The notes under the pieces are model-generated. The model saw only the letters and a list, made by a program, of their open reading frames with translations, did not search any database and was not told the DNA's origin. A stretch of 14,465 nt of DNA from Leucobacter sp. UBA1945 (lineage in GTDB: Bacteria > Actinomycetota > Actinomycetes > Actinomycetales > Microbacteriaceae): NCBI GenBank assembly GCA_002336855.1, contig DDEV01000126.1, forward strand, positions 45,565-60,029, given 5' to 3'. The position numbers were made by a program, and so were the translations under genes. Shown here piece after piece: positions 13,523-14,465 of this stretch. Position 1 is the first letter of the stretch. Each line of letters begins with the position of its first letter.

Positions 13523-14332
13523 TTACGGGCGTTGGCCGAGTTGATCGAGCAGCTGCTGCGCCTTCTCTGGATCGCTCGCAACCTGCATGAGTTCCTGCCA
13601 GAGCTCTGGGGACTGACTGAGGCCGACTCCGAACAGGACGAAAAAGATCACCCAAGCCAGCACTCCTGCGGCAAGCGGCGCCCAGAACGTCAGTTTTCGG
13701 GCGCGAAGTCGGCGAATCGAAAAGATCAGCACGAGCGCGTAGATCGAGAGCACCAGGATCGCCCCAACCGTGCCGATCACGCGTACCTGCGGTGCTGCGG
13801 TGAAATCAGTGAGGCCGAGGTCGCCGGCGATCTTCGCAAACTCAGTGGGAAACTGCGAGAGCGAGAGCGCCATGCTCAGCGCGAAGTAGCCGCCGAGCGC
13901 GAGCAGGGCGACCGTGATGATGCGATCCGCGCCACGGGCGGGCGCGGGCGCTGCCTGATCGGCCGCGGGCGTCGTCGAAGCTGAAGCAGCCGAGGCGTTG
14001 GTCGTGTTCGCGTGGCCCGGCGCGGGATCGGCGGCTCGGTACGGCTCGCCAAGCTGCGGGGCGCGAGCGGGCGCCGATGCGCCATCGCCCCGAACCCCGA
14101 GGTTGTGGGGCACGCCCGGCAGGCGGTTTGAAGTCGACAGCAGCCTTGGCTCCGGCGAGGGCACACCGGCGGGAGCACCCACCGGCGAGGCGTCGACAGC
14201 AGGGGGAGGCGTCGTAGCCGCGGAGTCGGTGGGGTCGCCGCCAGGCTGGGCAGGTGATTCGGGAGCGCCTGCCTCTGGTTCGGCGTACTCTCCGTACTGC
14301 GGCCTGGGCCGCTCGTCGTGCGCTGGCGTCAC
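13523..14332 (-). CDS. Pro/Ala-rich membrane protein downstream of fba (DUF6264-like)
   Basis: A 269-residue protein of unknown function. Residues 1-135 are low-complexity, rich in Pro, Ala, Gly, Ser and Thr, likely disordered and cytoplasmic, beginning TPAHDERPRPQYGEYAEP. Three hydrophobic helices follow: about 136-160, about 184-207 (ending in the basic SIRRLRARK) and about 213-236. A short charged tail has DPEKAQQLLDQLGQ. The RPRPQYGEYA start is one I associate with a Microbacteriaceae-specific family (DUF6264), from memory only. Start is GTG at 14332, overlapping the aldolase stop by 4 bp (GTGA), so translation is coupled to fba. There is no strong ribosome binding site of its own. Co-expression with a glycolytic gene does not by itself reveal a role. 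Confidence 0.8.
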   Translation of the reverse strand: MTPAHDERPRPQYGEYAEPEAGAPESPAQPGGDPTDSAATTPPPAVDASPVGAPAGVPSPEPRLLSTSNRLPGVPHNLGVRGDGASAPARAPQLGEPYRAADPAPGHANTTNASAASASTTPAADQAAPAPARGADRIITVALLALGGYFALSMALSLSQFPTEFAKIAGDLGLTDFTAAPQVRVIGTVGAILVLSIYALVLIFSIRRLRARKLTFWAPLAAGVLAWVIFFVLFGVGLSQSPELWQELMQVASDPEKAQQLLDQLGQRP

Positions 14333-14465
14333 GCGGCGCTCACCGACTTTCCGGCGCTGCCGAGCTGCTGTGCTGCCTCGACGATGCGTGCGGCCATTGC
14401 GGTCTCAGCGGCCCGACCGTAGGCGCGCGGGTCGTACTGCTTCTTGTTGCCGACCTCGCCGTCGA
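14329..14465 (-). CDS. fba: Class II fructose-bisphosphate aldolase, C-terminal part (runs off window)
   Basis: The last 44 residues of the zinc-dependent aldolase that cleaves fructose 1,6-bisphosphate to dihydroxyacetone phosphate and glyceraldehyde 3-phosphate in glycolysis. The visible segment is DGEVGNKKQYDPRAYGRAAE, then MAARIVEAAQQLGSAGKS, which matches the conserved C-terminal end of actinobacterial class II aldolases (VGNKKQYDPRxWGxxxE type). The catalytic and zinc-binding residues lie outside the window. The stop TGA overlaps the GTG start of the downstream membrane protein. Because only the end is visible, identification rests on this one conserved block. Confidence 0.88.
   Translation of the reverse strand, partial: DGEVGNKKQYDPRAYGRAAETAMAARIVEAAQQLGSAGKSVSAA

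Overview
The window is GC-rich, almost fully coding DNA. It reads as a chromosomal stretch from a high-GC Gram-positive actinobacterium, most likely Microbacteriaceae and possibly Leucobacter-like. The evidence for this is gene content and order (xseA-xseB-DUF4245-carbonic anhydrase-fumC; class II fba followed by a membrane protein with an RPRPQYGEYA N-terminus), frequent GTG starts, and TANNNT -10 boxes placed directly in front of start codons. The genus is inferred from recollection of protein families, not from a search. There are 12 complete genes and two partial genes at the edges. No rRNA, tRNA, insertion sequence, CRISPR or phage gene was seen, and no stretch over 300 bases lacks a gene.

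Positions 1-4864, minus strand: a carboxylesterase (3386-4864), exonuclease VII large subunit xseA (2111-3370) and small subunit xseB (1803-2069), a DUF4245 membrane protein (1096-1800), a beta-carbonic anhydrase (422-1099), and the N-terminal part of class II fumarase fumC (1-331). xseB, DUF4245 and the carbonic anhydrase are tightly packed and should share a transcript. The esterase, xseA and xseB each have their own apparent leaderless promoter.

Positions 4945-5871, plus strand: a RelQ-type small (p)ppGpp synthetase, divergent from the esterase. Its stop codon overlaps that of the next gene, which converges on it.

Positions 5868-9938: a catabolic-looking module. A TetR-family regulator (plus) is divergent from a three-gene minus-strand operon: MaoC/hot-dog protein, acyl-CoA ligase, MFS transporter. 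The operon has the only textbook -35/-10 promoter in the window, and an inverted TACTTG/CAAGTA pair surrounds it. The likely theme is uptake or export of a carboxylic acid, its activation to a CoA thioester, and processing by the hot-dog protein, under TetR control. The substrate is unknown, and the hot-dog protein seems to lack the usual Asp/His catalytic pair.

Positions 9940-10415: a perfect hairpin after tetR, a small VOC/glyoxalase-like gene, and a second hairpin at the convergent boundary.

Positions 10425-13420, minus strand: a GPH-type (MelB/MFSD2-like) symporter overlapping by 4 bp a PLP-dependent enzyme that closely resembles sphingosine-1-phosphate lyase. This pair is the most intriguing possible new system here. 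Positions 13523-14465, minus strand: a Pro/Ala-rich three-helix membrane protein overlapping by 4 bp the C-terminal end of class II fructose-bisphosphate aldolase.

The strongest window-wide signal is regulatory. Seven gene starts have a TANNNT hexamer ending exactly 6 or 7 bases before the start codon, which predicts leaderless mRNAs.
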